Position numbers and translations under genes: made by a program. This document shows, in pieces, positions 37,015-48,775 of a DNA stretch of 64,000 nt. The DNA comes from Acanthornis magna. Lineage: Eukaryota; Chordata; Aves; Passeriformes; Acanthizidae. The number at the start of each line of letters is the position of its first letter. Within the stretch, counting starts at the first letter, position 1. The stretch is from positions 25,503 to 89,502 of the forward strand of contig JAWUZG010000983.1 in the NCBI GenBank assembly GCA_036785705.1, written 5' to 3'. Under the pieces are notes generated by a model that searched no databases, was not told the DNA's origin, and saw only the letters and a program-made list of their open reading frames with translations.

Positions 37015-37483
37015 AGGAGAGACGTGGAAATGTTGGAGAGAGTCCAGAGGAGCCACGGAGCTGCTCCAGGGCTGGAGCATCTCTGGAGCCAGGCTGGGAG
37101 AGCTGGGGGTGTTCCTGGAGAGGAGAAGGCTCCAGGGAGAGCTCCGAGCCCCTGGCAGGGCCTGAAGGGCTCCAGGAGAGCTGCAGAGGGACTGGGGACA
37201 AGGGCTGCAGGGACAGGAGGCAGGGAATGGTTGCCAGTGGCCGAGGGCAGGGCTGGATGGGATCTTGGGAATGAGGAATTGTTCCCTGGGAGGGTGGGCA
37301 GGCCCTGGCCCAGGGTGGCCAGAGCAGCTGTGGCTGCCCCTGGATCCCTGGCAGTGTCCAAGGCCAGGCTGGACATTGGGGCTTGGAGCAGCCTGGGACA
37401 GTGGCAGGTGTCCCTGCCATGGCAGGGGTGGAATCAGAAGATCTTTAATGTCCCTCCCAACCCAAACCATTCTGGGATCTCTT
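37015..37483 (+). mobile_element. CR1 LINE fragment
   Basis: Forward CR1 from about ggagagagtccagaggagcc to aacccaaaccattctgggat. Same subfamily, opposite orientation to 41848. Confidence 0.92.
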
Positions 37484-38650
37484 CCCACCCCTGAACATCC
37501 AGGCAGGTGTTGAGAATCCTCCCATTTCTGTTGCTCCATTTTCAACCATCCTGGCCCAGCACAACCCATGTTCCCCAGAGGTTCCACACAGTTCCCACAT
37601 CTTTTGTTTCCTTGGAATGCTGCATTTATCTGTATTTGGATCTTCCCTGACTGCCCTCGGTGGCTGTACCCGACCTGGGGCTGCTGCTCTGGGCTGTTGA
37701 TGCTTTTACAGTAATTGCAGAGTTTTTAATCATTTTCACTGTTAATTTCTAATGTTTTATTAAGCAGTAAATGACAGTTAGGAGTTGGGTTTTCCCCTTA
37801 GTTTTGCTGCTTGGAAATGCAGCTTCCTTCTAAACATAGATTTTGCTGTCTTTGATTTGCACCTCAGTAAATAATCCCCGACCAACCTTTTGTAACTGCT
37901 GACCAACCAAAAAAAGACATAATTTTATCCTGCTGTTACTACATTGAGGGGATAATCAAGAAATTAGGATGGATTTATTCCTATTTATAATTTGGGATGT
38001 GCCCACTGACTTTAAATGTTTCCTGTTGGACTGAGCAAGTGGCCAAAAGAACTTGAGTCCTGTCCTAGCCTTAAAACCGTGGAATATTTGGTGTCTGCTT
38101 CCTTTTCTCTCTCCAAAGCCTTTTTTGGAGGAGTTTTTGGTGGTTGACAAAGCCTTTTTTGTAGCCAAAGCTGTATTTTCTATCCCCTGGACATCTCTTG
38201 AGGAAGGGAGATGGACATGGCAGCAGTGGTGCCGAGTCCTTTCCCATGCTCTGGTTCCAGGTGGGTGGCTCTTGGTTTTCAGGAGGCACCAGCATTCCAA
38301 AAGCTTTATTTCCATGTTAGCTTTGTCTCCAAGCTGTTCCTGGCTGATGAGCTCATGCCTGAAGGCACTGTACCACCAGGGTATTCCCATTTTTTTCCAG
38401 TTCCCGTGTCTTTATGCTCTTCCTGGTTTTCAGGTGAGTTCTGTGGGACTGGTAAAATCCTTGGTATCATTTTTGTTCCCTCTGATACACAACATTCCCT
38501 CAGAACAAGGTGCCTGGTGCTGCTTTGATGGTTCTTACAGCATTTGTGGAATGGCTGGGGCACCCCAGGTGTGCATGGAACAGCTTCCTGCTCTCCTGGG
38601 TGGGATTGTGCTGAGCTGATGGACTGGTGAGAGAAAGGGAGAGGCCAAAA

Positions 38651-39180
38651 TCACAGAATCATGGAATTCTTGAGGTTGGAGAAGACCTTTAAGATGGTCC
38701 AGTCCCACACTGCCCAGTGCCAGTGCCACCTTTAATCCATGTCCTCAGGGTCACAGCCACACATTGCTGGGACACCTGCAGGGATGGGCACTGCAAAGCT
38801 CCCTGGGCAGCCCTGCCAAGGCCTGAGCACCCTTTCCATGGAGAAATTGCTCCTGCTGTCCAAGCCCAGCCTCCCCTGGCCCAGCCTGAGGCCGTTCCCT
38901 CTCCTCCTGTCCCTGTTCCCTGCCAGCACAGCCCGACCCCCCCGGCTGTCCCCTCCTGGCAGGAGCTGTGCAGAGCCACAAGGTTCCCCTGAGCCTCCTT
39001 TTCTCCAGGCTGAGCCCTTTCCCAGCTCCCTCAGCCGCTCCTGGGGCTCAGCCCCTGCCCAGCTCCCTTCCCTTCCCTGGACACCTCCAGCCCCTCCAGG
39101 GCTCTCTGGCCGTGGGGGCCCAGAACTGCACACAGGGTTCAAGGTGGGGCCAAGCAGAGGTAGGGACAAAGTGCTCAGGT
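38651..39180 (-). mobile_element. Mosaic CR1 copy
   Basis: 38651-38755 is a reversed CR1 tail of one type (cacagaatcatggaattctt ... gagaagacctttaagatgg). From about 38756 it switches to the young GC-rich body, which lacks its own usual tail, and runs on to agaactgcacacagggttca. Confidence 0.85.
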
Positions 39181-39358
39181 GTCCCCTCACCTGTGGCTGG
39201 GGTGACACCTGGGGCTGCACTTGACTCGGTGGGAATTGTGGAGTTAAGAGGTTTCTTCTGGGCAGCTCTAAGTTTAGAGTAGGGGGTGGAGGATTGGGGA
39301 ATTTGGATCTGTAAACTGAAGTCCTTTGGTTCTCTCTCCCAGGGCCCTCAGTGCTGCA

Positions 39359-39610
39359 TGTCCCTGGGTGTCCCTGAGTGTCCCTGGATGTCCATAGGTG
39401 TCCCTGGGTGTCCCTGGGTGTCCATAGGTGTCTCTGGGTGTTCCTGTGTGTCCCTGGGTGTCCATAGGTGTCCCTGGGTGTCCCTGGGTGTTCCTGTGTG
39501 TCCATAGGTGTCCCTGGGTGTCCCTGTGTGTCCCTAGGTGTCCCTGGGTGTCCCTGGATGTCCCTGGGTGTCCCTGGGTGTTCCTGGGTGTCCCTGGGTG
39601 TCCCTGGGTG
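39359..39610. repeat. 10-bp minisatellite, TCCCTGGGTG
   Basis: Twenty-five units of exactly 10 bp stand head to tail at 39361-39610 without an indel. Variants tccataggtg, ttcctgtgtg and tccctggatg are interspersed, pointing to spread of variant units by duplication. Confidence 0.97.
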
Positions 39611-39654
39611 CAGGGAGGGTCAGAGCAGGGCCCAGCAATGGCACAGAGGAACGG

Positions 39655-39872
39655 CAGGGACTGAGCCCAGGGAGCTGCCCCTGCTCAGGAGGCTGAACTT
39701 CTTCCCTGGGCAGGGCCCGAGCTGGAGCAGAGCCCAGAGAGGGCTGGAGTCTCCTCCCTGGGGATATCCCAGAGCCACATGGACACACTCCTGTGCTCTG
39801 GGGTGACCCTGAGGTGGCACCAGGTGACCCCACTGTGGTCCCTCCAGCCTGACCCACCCCAGGATTCTGTAC
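39655..39872 (+). mobile_element. CR1 LINE fragment, distinct 3' type
   Basis: Forward CR1 with ggctgaacttcttccctggg, ggggatatcccagagccaca, gtggtccctccagcctgacc and a tail aggattctgt. Confidence 0.85.
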
Positions 39873-40691
39873 CTTTCTAGAACAAGGTAACAAATTGTGG
39901 CTGACACGGCTCAGGACACCAGTGGAGTTCACCAGGGGTGAAACCCTTTGGGAATGGCTCTGGTCTGACAGTGGGGCAGGAGCAGTCCCCAGAGCCAGAC
40001 CTTGTGTGCTCTTGTGAGCTCTTCTCTCCTCCGGAGCACTCCCATTGTCTCCTTCTCCCTCCCCACGTCTGTGGCACTGGAATTAGAGCTGGTCTGCGGG
40101 ACTGGAATTAGTGCTGGCTGTTCAGGAAAAAATGTTGTGGCTCCTGAGCTGGGAGCCAGGCAGGCCCATTTGCCCTGTCCCCAAGTGGGCTGGCTCGGAG
40201 GCAAACCGAGGAACCTGTGTCTGTGGATCTCTTGGTTAGCAGAGTTCAGCCTATTTTTAGTTTGGGTGATGGCTTTAGGCAAGCCAGGGTAAACCATGGC
40301 ATTTCTGGGAGAGGGAGAATGACAGGGATTACAGTGACAAGCTTTCCAACCCAACAATTAGTTGATGTTTTCAGAGTACGGCCACAAGTGGGGAAGGTTG
40401 CAAATTTTACAATCCTGAATGTAGAAATCTGTGGCTTTCTTTTCTTGTTCTTTCTCTCTGGTTTTGTTTTTAAATACATGGGGCTCGAGTCTTTGGCTTC
40501 GTTGTGTTCAGAAACTGCGCCTCACGTTGGCCTGGCAGCCACTCGGGGAATGTGCTGATCCCTGGGCACGAGGAAAATGTGGAAAAGAGACAAAAAGCTT
40601 CTGTGTCATCTGGGGGTGAGGGATGGAGGGCAGCGAGTTTACCCAACAATATTGAATTTAATTTAATTTAGATCTGCATGGCGCTTAAGAA

Positions 40692-40857
40692 GGGCTTGTC
40701 AGGGCTCTCCACAATTCCCTGAAATGAGGCTGTGGAATGGGCATGGCCCCCAGGCTGCCAGGGATGCCCAGGGGATTGTTGGGGGTCTGGGCAGGGCCAG
40801 GAGCTGATCCATAATCCTGTGGGTCCCTTCCAGCCCAGGGTATTCCATGATTCTCCA
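40692..40857 (+). mobile_element. CR1 LINE fragment
   Basis: Forward CR1 segment with ggattgttgggggtctgggc and gggtcccttccagcccaggg, finishing ttccatgattctcc. Same type as 53255 and 53868. Confidence 0.85.
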
Positions 40858-41300
40858 AGTGTTCCACATGAGCAGTGGAAATAACAGCATAAATGAACGT
40901 GCTGCTAATTGCCGTCCCCATAACGAGCCATGGATTTGTGTTCTCCCCACACCACTCGCTTTAAATATTGATGAACAACAATGCTCCAAGGACCCCAAAA
41001 CTGTCGCCAGTCCATAATTTTCCTTTGCTAGGATTTATTCACTTGTGCAAGGCTCAGACCGAGGGATTCCAGGTGAGTCAAATCCATGAACCATTTTCTT
41101 TTTGCTGGGGCCTGACATGGAAATGGCAGGCAGTTTTGCTGAGGAATTGCCTCTTCCTAAAAATCCTCTTCTTAACGCTTCCACTTTGTGTTCTTGGGTT
41201 GCAGCACCACCTCTCCAAGTGCTGAGCACTGGTGCTCCTTTTACCCCATAAAATCAGCAGATTTCTACCCATTTCTCACTTTTCTCTCTTTCTTTTCAAG

Positions 41301-41440
41301 CCTGAGACAGCTGCCGTGCTCAAACGCACCGTGGAGGCTCTAATGGAGAGAGGAGCAGTCGTGAGGAACCTGGAGAACCTGGGGGAGAGGGCTCTGCCTT
41401 ACAAAATCTCCAAGCACAAGGAGCGCCACAAGAGAGGAGG
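41301..41440 (+). CDS. MRPS6: MRPS6 coding exon 2
   Basis: A pyrimidine-rich acceptor ending cttttcaag precedes the exon. It encodes [18 protein letters not shown] and then the conserved block [18 protein letters not shown], ending RGG. This is the core of MRPS6: the first helix and following strands of the ferredoxin-like fold. The exon is 140 nt and ends in phase 2 (gg), followed by donor gtacgt at 41441. The split glycine codon is completed by the first base of exon 3. It lies 29.7 kb from exon 1, with SLC5A3 in between. No frameshift or stop is seen. Confidence 0.95.
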
Positions 41441-41847
41441 GTACGTGCTGATGCCTTTCCTTAAATCCTTTCGGTGCTGCTCCTGGAAAAGGAACATCTG
41501 GAACAACCATTTGGTCTTCCCTGTGCTTTTTGGGGGTGCAGGTGGAGCCTGGGAGGCCTCAGCAAGGTGTGGTGTGGCTGTTGTGTGTTTTGTTCCGGGT
41601 GCTGTCGGTGTTTGTTGGTTTTCAGTCGTGTTTCTGGAGCCCCAGGCCTGCAGAACTGCTTTCCCCAGCGTAAACAATATTATTATTTTTAAAATAACTA
41701 TTTTTAGGCTGTTTACTGATAAAAGCTGAAGTTTGATTTGCTGGTTGGCAGGATGGATTCTTTTCCTTCAATGTTAATTCTTGTCTGTGGGTGCCCTGTA
41801 AGACTTGGTTGTGTTTCTGATACAGATTTGGGTTTGATGAAGTCCGG

Positions 41848-42258
41848 AATCATCGAATCATGGAATGGTTTGGGTTGAAGGGACCTTAAAGCCCATCCAG
41901 TGCCACCCCTGCCATGGCAGGGACACCTCCCACTGTCCCAGGCTGCTCCAAGCCCCAATGTCCAGCCTGGCCTTGGACACTGCCAGGGATCCAGGGGCAG
42001 CCACAGCTGCTCTGGCCACCCTGGGCCAGGGCCTGCCCACCCTCCCAGGGAACAATTCCTCATTCCCAAGATCCCATCCAGCCCTGCCCTCTGCCACTGG
42101 CAACCATTCCCTGCCTCCTGTCCCTGCAGCCCTTGTCCCCAGTCCCTCTGCAGCTCTCCTGGAGCCCTTCAGGCCCTGCCAGGGGCTCGGAGCTCTCCCT
42201 GGAGCCTTCTCCTCTCCAGGGAACACCCCCAGCTCTCCCAGCCTCTCACTTCAGGGTG
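41848..42258 (-). mobile_element. CR1 LINE fragment
   Basis: Reversed copy with a full tail (aatcatcgaatcatggaatg) through ggagccttctcctctccagg. Confidence 0.93.
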
Positions 42259-42837
42259 TTTAAGGTAATCCTGTGCTTTATGGAACTCCAATAAATGGGA
42301 ATTAGCCCTGGGCTGCCCCAGGGGGCAGGAGGGAGGTGCTGTGGGTCCCATCCCCTGCCCAGGGCGGTTCTGCTCCTCCAGGCCATCTCTGAGATGGAGA
42401 CTGCCTCTCCCAGGCCTGGGAAATGTTGCTAAGCAACTCCCACGGCTGGGGCTGCCTAATCCAAATCACAATGAACGGAGCTGCTCCCGACCCTGCTGGG
42501 GTGCAGCATCCACCTCTGTGTGACAGCAGCCGGGCCAGCCCTGCTCCTCCCGCGGGGCTCTGGGCGAGCTGGGGCACCCCAGGGGTGCAGAGTCCTTCGG
42601 GGATCAGCTCTGCTTCCTCTTCTGAGCACCCCGGGGTGCTCCTGCAAGGTGGGCATGGTGAGAGCTGCCGGGTGGAGGAGACTGACAGAAGGGATGGGGA
42701 CATCTCCATCACACTCCTGTTCCACCAGGATGGGGAAGAGAAATTCAGGGAGACCTCAGAGCCCTTGCTGAGGGGCCCCCTTTTTAGGGGCCCTATAAAA
42801 AGGAGAAAGAGAACAAGAACATGTAGTGACGGACAGG

Positions 42838-42945
42838 GGGAATGGGTTCCCACTGCCAGAGGGTAGGGCTGGATGGGATGTTGGGAAGGAATTCCTGCTT
42901 GTGAAGGTGGGGAGGTCCAGGCACAGAGCCCCTGGAGAAATGGCT
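42838..42945 (+). mobile_element. CR1 LINE fragment (internal piece)
   Basis: Forward piece around gggctggatgggatgttggg, diverged from the 52516 copy. No tail is present. Confidence 0.65.
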
Positions 42946-43379
42946 TCTCTTCACCTCTGCTCCATAGTTCTGGAGGTGCTGCTTCCTCTCTTCTCTGCCT
43001 GTTGAAGAACCCAAAATGGGACCTTCAGAAACGCCACCACCCAAGCCAGAAACTGTGATCCAACCTCTCAACTTCAGCACCCAAAATTAGTGGAATTTCA
43101 CCCTCTGCCTTAGCTCCCCATGGGTACAAGGAGAGTAACACCAGCTCCTTGTTCTGCCCTTGGAAAAGACTTCCATGTTTGTAAAATGCTTCTACTCCAA
43201 CAGCAGGATGAGGTAATTACTAATTCTGTCTCCAGACAAGAATTTCTCAGCTCCCAGGGGTATGCAACAGGATTTCATCCTGCATTGCAAAACTGGCAGG
43301 GTCAGGCCATGGTCTGAAAAACAAAACATGGAGCAGGAGAGCAAAACAGGCCTGGGCACAATGGCAGTGCCTGAAGTAG

Positions 43380-43910
43380 AGCCATGGACTGGTTTGGGTT
43401 GGGAGGGACATTAAAATCATCCAGTGCCACCCCTGCCATGGCAGGGACACCTCCCACTGTCCCAGGCTGCTCCAACCCCAATGTCCAGCCTGGCCTTGGA
43501 CACTGCCAGGGATCCAGGGGCAGCCACAGCTGCTCTGGCCACCCTGGGCCAGGGCCTGCCCACCCTCCCAGGGAACAATTCCTCATTCCCAAGATCCCAT
43601 CCAGCCCTGCCCTCTGGCACTGGCAACCATTCCCTGGCTCCTGTCCCTGCAGCCCTTGCAAATTGTCTCTCTCCACGGTTCCTGGGGCTCCTTCAGGCCC
43701 TGCAAGGCCACCCTGAGCTCAGCCCAAAGCTTCTCCTCTCCAGGCTGAACAATCCCAACTCTCGCAGCCTTTCCTCCCAGCACAGCTCTCCATCCCTCTG
43801 CTCATCCTGGTGCCTCCATGGACTCTCTCCAGCAGCTCCAGCTCCTCCCTGTGCTGGGCCCAGGGCTGGGGCAGCTCTGCAGGTGGGCTCTCACCTGAGC
43901 TCAGGGGCAC
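43380..43910 (-). mobile_element. CR1 LINE fragment, 5' end runs into a microsatellite
   Basis: Reversed CR1 with tail ggactggtttgggttgggag, extending further 5' than most copies (tggactctctccagcagctc ... gggctctcacctgagctcag) and merging directly into an AATCCC array. Confidence 0.9.
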
Positions 43911-44023
43911 AATCCCAATCCCAATCCCAGTCCCAATCCCAATCCCAATCCCAATCCCAATCCCAATCCCAGTCCCAATCCCAATCCCAATCCCAGTCCC
44001 AGTCCCAATCCCAGTCCCAATCC
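43911..44023. repeat. (AATCCC)n hexanucleotide array
   Basis: About 19 units of AATCCC with AGTCCC variants, directly joined to the CR1 copy on its left. On both strands the array can be read as open dipeptide-repeat frames, which is a consequence of the 6-bp unit. Confidence 0.97.
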
Positions 44024-45198
44024 TTTCCTGGGCTCAGCCCAGGGCTCGGGGGGCTCTGGGCTGGGGCAGGGGCAGCTCTCCCCCACAGCCCCAAACCCTG
44101 CCAGGGCTCAGGGAGCAAACCCCTCCTGTGCAGAGCCCTCGGAGCAGGTGATTTGTGCTCTCGGTGCAGCAAGGTTTCAGTGACAAACAACTCAATGTTC
44201 CTGCAGGAAGGCATCAGATGAAAGTCACCTCCTCTGCTCCTCCTCCTCCTCCCAGGTCAAGTGTCCCCAGATATTCCTCGGTCCCTCTGCCTGTGGATGC
44301 TCTGGCCTCGCATGTGACAGGAGCCTCCCCCAGATTTCCTGGCTGGCTGAAAGGAGAAGGGACTGAGGGAGGTTCTGCAGGAAATGCTTTGTGTGCTTTG
44401 CTTGGAGATCTCCGACTCCAGAGCCGTGGGATCCTGCAGGGGAGGCAGCTGCCAGTGCCAGCACCTGGGAATTCCTGGGGATTGTATTCCTGGAGGTTTT
44501 CCTGCTGCTCCATGGGCAGGTGGGGTGGATTCCTGCTGCACCATCCACTATTTTATACGGAATAAAATACTCACGATATCAAACACTATCCATCCATAGG
44601 AAGTGAAAAGTCAGCTCTTGATCCACCTTATAAAATCTGTCAGCTCTACATTATAGCAGCTGTAAAAAAGAATCTTTTTTTTTCAATAGGACGAAGTTAA
44701 AAGAAAATAAACAACTTTTCAAGGTACCTCTCTGAGCTCCTGGACTTACCATGAAATCCTGGAGTCTTTTCTCCCTCACAGCCAATTTCTAATTCTCCTG
44801 TGTCCCTTTTATGGCAGGTTGGTGTGGAGTGGGGCATTGGATAATCCAGAATATTTCACCTTTCCTCACTCTGGGTTTATTCTGAATTAATTTAAGGGGC
44901 TTCTGTGAGAATTCAAATGTGTGTCTGGGCTGAAGAGTCTTGAATCTTCCAAAGCTTTTAATTTTTTGCATGTTTGGGATTTTAATTTTTTTAATAATTT
45001 TTGAGGTTTATATTTTTCTAATTTTTAGTTTTCAAATTTTTCTGACTCTTAGAGCTTTAATTAGTGTATTTTCCTGCAGTATGTAGATAGTTGGAGATTT
45101 GGGATGGACACTCAATCCATTATTTCCTTGGACCTCCTGGCTGGTGAATTATATGAAAGTTAATCGAATACTATATAAAATTATATAAAATTTAAAAA

Positions 45199-45287
45199 AT
45201 GGGGCTTGGAGTAACCTGGTGCAGTGGAAGCTTCCCTGCCCATGGAATGATCTTTAACTTCCCTCCCAACCCAAACCATTCCAGGAT
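45199..45287 (+). mobile_element. CR1 LINE 3' end (short)
   Basis: Forward tail region: ggggcttggagtaacctggt ... cccaacccaaaccattccag. Confidence 0.85.
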
Positions 45288-46749
45288 TTTCAGGGCAGAG
45301 CTTGTGCAGGTTTTGGTGGTGTCTTTAGTGACCACTGAAGAGTTAAACTGCAAAATACAAACTCAGAAATCAACAGGAGGGATGGTTTGTCCCTAAAAAA
45401 GGCTTTTTCCCCTGGATTCTGTAGTCCTCCAGCACCCTTTGTCTGGGGAGCTGTGGATATAGAAGATAAAGTGCATTACAGGCACCCCACAAACTTAACA
45501 ATACCCCAGAGACCTCACAGAAAAAGGGAATTTTCTGGCAATTGCTGTGTAAAGCTGAGATTTTTGCAAGCCTGCCAGAGGGGATTGTGGCCCTCAGCTG
45601 TCACTGGCAGGAGCAGTTTTACCCTCCTGAAGACCTCAGATCCTGCAAACAATGGCATTATTCCTTCTCAGGAAATTCTGCTCAGTGAAGGAGGTGTTAA
45701 AATTTAGGTTTTTCTCTTAAATCCGTCTCTTTGGGCATCCTCCTCCTTTTGGTTTGTTTTTTTTTGTTTTGTTTTTTGTTTGGGTGTTGTTTTTTTTGTT
45801 TTGTTTTTGGGGTGGTTTTTTTGTTTGTATCTTTGTTTGTTTGCTTGTTTTTGGGTTTTTTGAGATCTAATATTGATGGTTTTTGCCTTCAGGTCATTAT
45901 GAAAACAGAGTTTTGGGAATGGTGTGGATTCATCTAAAGAATCAAACTTTCCAATCACTGATTTACTGATCTTTAAACTGAAGCTGAATTATTAGCCACT
46001 GATTCACTTTTGTCTGATTCACAGCAGAATATGAATATTTTGGTTTTCAAGTATTTCAGAGCACGATTTGAGTAGCAAAATGGTAACTTTTCACCTTGTA
46101 GGTGAATAAAACGGGCCAAGGACCAGGCTCCAGGTATGGAAATTTCGGTGAGACATTGAGCCTGACTTGCCCATGGCTGTGAAAAAGCAGGGCAAGAATG
46201 CGTTTAAATAAAGCTTCCCAACCTTTCCCTCCTGCTGGGCAACAGATTGGTGCCAAATATTTCCTTTACTCGCCACTACTTGTTATTAATGAGCTGCATT
46301 TCTGTTGCTTTGAAGGTTCCTTGTGTATTTTCGGTCCCAGAGGTGTTTGTGCCTGGCACTAACAGGAGGGAGCTGCTTTCAGCAAGGTGTGTCCCAGCCT
46401 TTGAAGCGAAGGAATGCTCAGCCCTGCCTTTCTTTGCTGTCTGAGATGCTCCAGAGCTGTGAATCCCTCTCTGGGCTGGGGCTGGCTGAGGACAGCCCAG
46501 CAGATTCCAACTGGTTGTAAAGTGATAGTAGCGCGCTGGGGGTTGCACTTTGTGGTTCCCTGTTTGCTTTGGCCCTGCCTCGAGCCCAGCCTGGTGCCTC
46601 TCCCTGGCTCGGGGCCATGGGCAGGGGGTGCTTGGGGCCATGATCCCAAAGCAGCTCCGAAACAGAGCTGGGGAAAAAAAAAATAATAGGATTCACGCAT
46701 TCCTTTGGGAAGGTGATGGATCCAAGGCTTTGCAGAGCAGGAATGTGGA

Positions 46750-47290
46750 ACTGCAGGAGCTGGGACAGCAGCTCTGGGGAAGAATTGGAATACCTGGGGT
46801 TGGAATTGGAGAGGTTTTTGGGATTTTTAGCCTCCCTGCAATGTTTCTGAAACTGCAGGAGCTGGGACAGGAGATCTGGGGAAGAATTGGAGTACAGGGG
46901 TTGGAATTGGAGAGGTTTCAGGGATTTTTAGCCCCGCTGCAATGTTGTTTCTGAAACTGCAGCAGCTGGGACAGGAGATCTGGGGAAGAACTTGGAATAT
47001 CAGGGGTTGGAATTGGAGAGGTTTTAGGGATTTTTAGGGATTTTTAGCCCCCCTGCAATGTTGTTTCTGAAACTGCAGCAGCTGGGATGGGGCTCTGAGG
47101 AAGAATTGGAATACTGGGGATTGGAATTGGAGAGGTTTTTGGGATTTTTAGCCCCCCTGCAATGTTGTTTCTGAAACTGCAGGAGCTGGGACAGCAGCTC
47201 TGAGGAAGAATTGGAATACCAGGGGTTGGAATTGGAGAGGTTTTAGGGATTTTTAGGGATTTTTAGCCCCCCTGCAGTGTTGTTTCCATC
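46750..47290. repeat. Tandem repeat, about 103-118 bp unit, five copies
   Basis: Units begin near 46752, 46855, 46959, 47077 and 47178, each carrying actgcaggagctgggacag, gaagaattggaata, ttggaattggagaggttt and gggatttttagcccc. Length differs by insertion of extra gggattttta blocks. Confidence 0.92.
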
Positions 47291-47502
47291 CTCAGGTTTG
47301 GTCTCTGTTGCAGCAAAGCTGAAGTAGCTCAGCCTGCGCAGGGTTTGGGAACTGATGGAGCACCAGAGCCTTTGTTTTTCCTTGGTTTTGGGATGTGTGG
47401 GATTCCTCTGTTAAATCTACCCATGATACAGCAATGCTGTACACCTTTCTCCCCACATTTGTATCATTTCATTTACTTTATTGAGTTGCATATTTATTTC
47501 TA

Positions 47503-47633
47503 TGGCAGTGTCCAAGGCCAGGCTGGACAGGGCTTGGAGCAGCCTGGGATGGTGAAGGTGTCCCTGCCATGGCAGGGGTGGGATGAAATGAGCTTTAGGG
47601 TCCCTTCCAACCCAAACCACTCCACGATTTATG
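47503..47633 (+). mobile_element. CR1 LINE 3' end
   Basis: Forward: tgtccaaggccaggctggac ... cttccaacccaaaccactcc, ending at cacgatttatgag. Confidence 0.88.
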
Positions 47634-47877
47634 AGTTCTCCAGCTAAACTCTGATTATTCATAACCATTTCCATGTTCTGTTTGCCAGTTTTTCATTGCC
47701 TTGTTTTTTTTTTCTTTCCCCTTTCAAATTCGATTTTGAAAAGATGGCAATTTTCCTTTGTTATTTGCTTGCTTTGCCTCTTCATCTTTTTGTTTTGCTC
47801 TTCACTCCCAGTTGTCTCCTCAGCCCCCGTGCTCTCTGAAATAGCAAACTCAGGGCTTGCTTTTGTTCTTGCCGAGT

Positions 47878-48492
47878 TGCATTTCGGGAGTTTGTCAGGA
47901 ATTCTCATCCAGGAATTGCATTTTGGGAGTTTGTCAGGAATAGGAATTCTCATCCAGGAATTGCATTTTGGGAGTTTGTCAGGAATAGGAATTCTCATCC
48001 AGGAATTGCATTTTGGGAGTTTGTCAGGAATAGGAATTCTCATCCAGGAATTGCATTTTGGGAGTTTGTCAGGAATAGGAATTCTCATCCAGGAATTGCA
48101 TTTTGGGAGTTTGTCAGGAATAGGAATTCTCATCCAGGAATTGCATTTTGGGAGTTTGTCAGGAATTCTCATCAGGAATTGCATTTTGGGAGTTTGTCAG
48201 GAATAGGAATTCTCATCCAGGAATTGCATTTTGGGAGTTTGTCAGGAATAGGAATTCTCATCCAGGAATTGCATTTTGGGAGTTTGTCAGGAATTCTCAT
48301 CCAGGAATTGCATTTTGGGAGTTTGTCAGGAATAGGAATTCTCATCCAGGAATTGCATTTTGGGAGTTTGTCAGGAATTCTCATCCAGGAATTGCATTTT
48401 GGGAGTTTGTCAGGAATAGGAATTCTCATCCAGGAATTGCATTTTGGGAGTTTGTCAGGAATTCTCATCCAGGAATTGCATTTTGGGAATTT
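47878..48492. repeat. 45/39-bp minisatellite, about 15 units
   Basis: The unit ttgcattttgggagtttgtc plus aggaataggaattctcatcc occurs in a 45-bp form and a 39-bp form lacking six bases around aggaat. Forms alternate irregularly on the right and are all 45 bp in the left centre. Both lengths are multiples of three, so both strands stay open. Confidence 0.96.
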
Positions 48493-48702
48493 ATCTTCAC
48501 TCGTGCCTGGGGGATTTTCTGCAGGAGGTGAATTCTGGGGTCCCTGAGGAACAAGGGACCTACAACAGCATCCAAGGGGGTCAGGAGGCAGAAATTCCAG
48601 GTTATTTTGCCAAAGCAGCTGCCCAGGAAAGGCTCTTGTTTCCTGGGCCTGATACTGCAGGAAGGGATGGTTCTTGAGAGGAATAATTCACTAACTGAGC
48701 AT

Positions 48703-48775
48703 GGAGTCATGGAATGGGTTGGATTGGAAGGGATCTTGAAGATCATTTCATTCCAACCTGGCCTGGGACACTTCA
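48703..48775 (-). mobile_element. CR1 LINE 3' end (short)
   Basis: Reversed tail gtcatggaatgggttggatt followed by ttgaagatcatttcattcca. Confidence 0.8.

Larger units (their letters stand above)
33326..41300 (+). other. MRPS6 intron 1, part downstream of SLC5A3
   Basis: No exon recognised before 41301. The interval holds the listed CR1 copies and one 10-bp minisatellite. The rest is plain intronic sequence. The acceptor of exon 2 closes it at 41299-41300. Confidence 0.7.

Noticed and set aside
47673..48547. Regular repeat array resembling CRISPR
   Set aside because: Units are directly adjacent with no unique spacers, in a vertebrate genome. It is a minisatellite.
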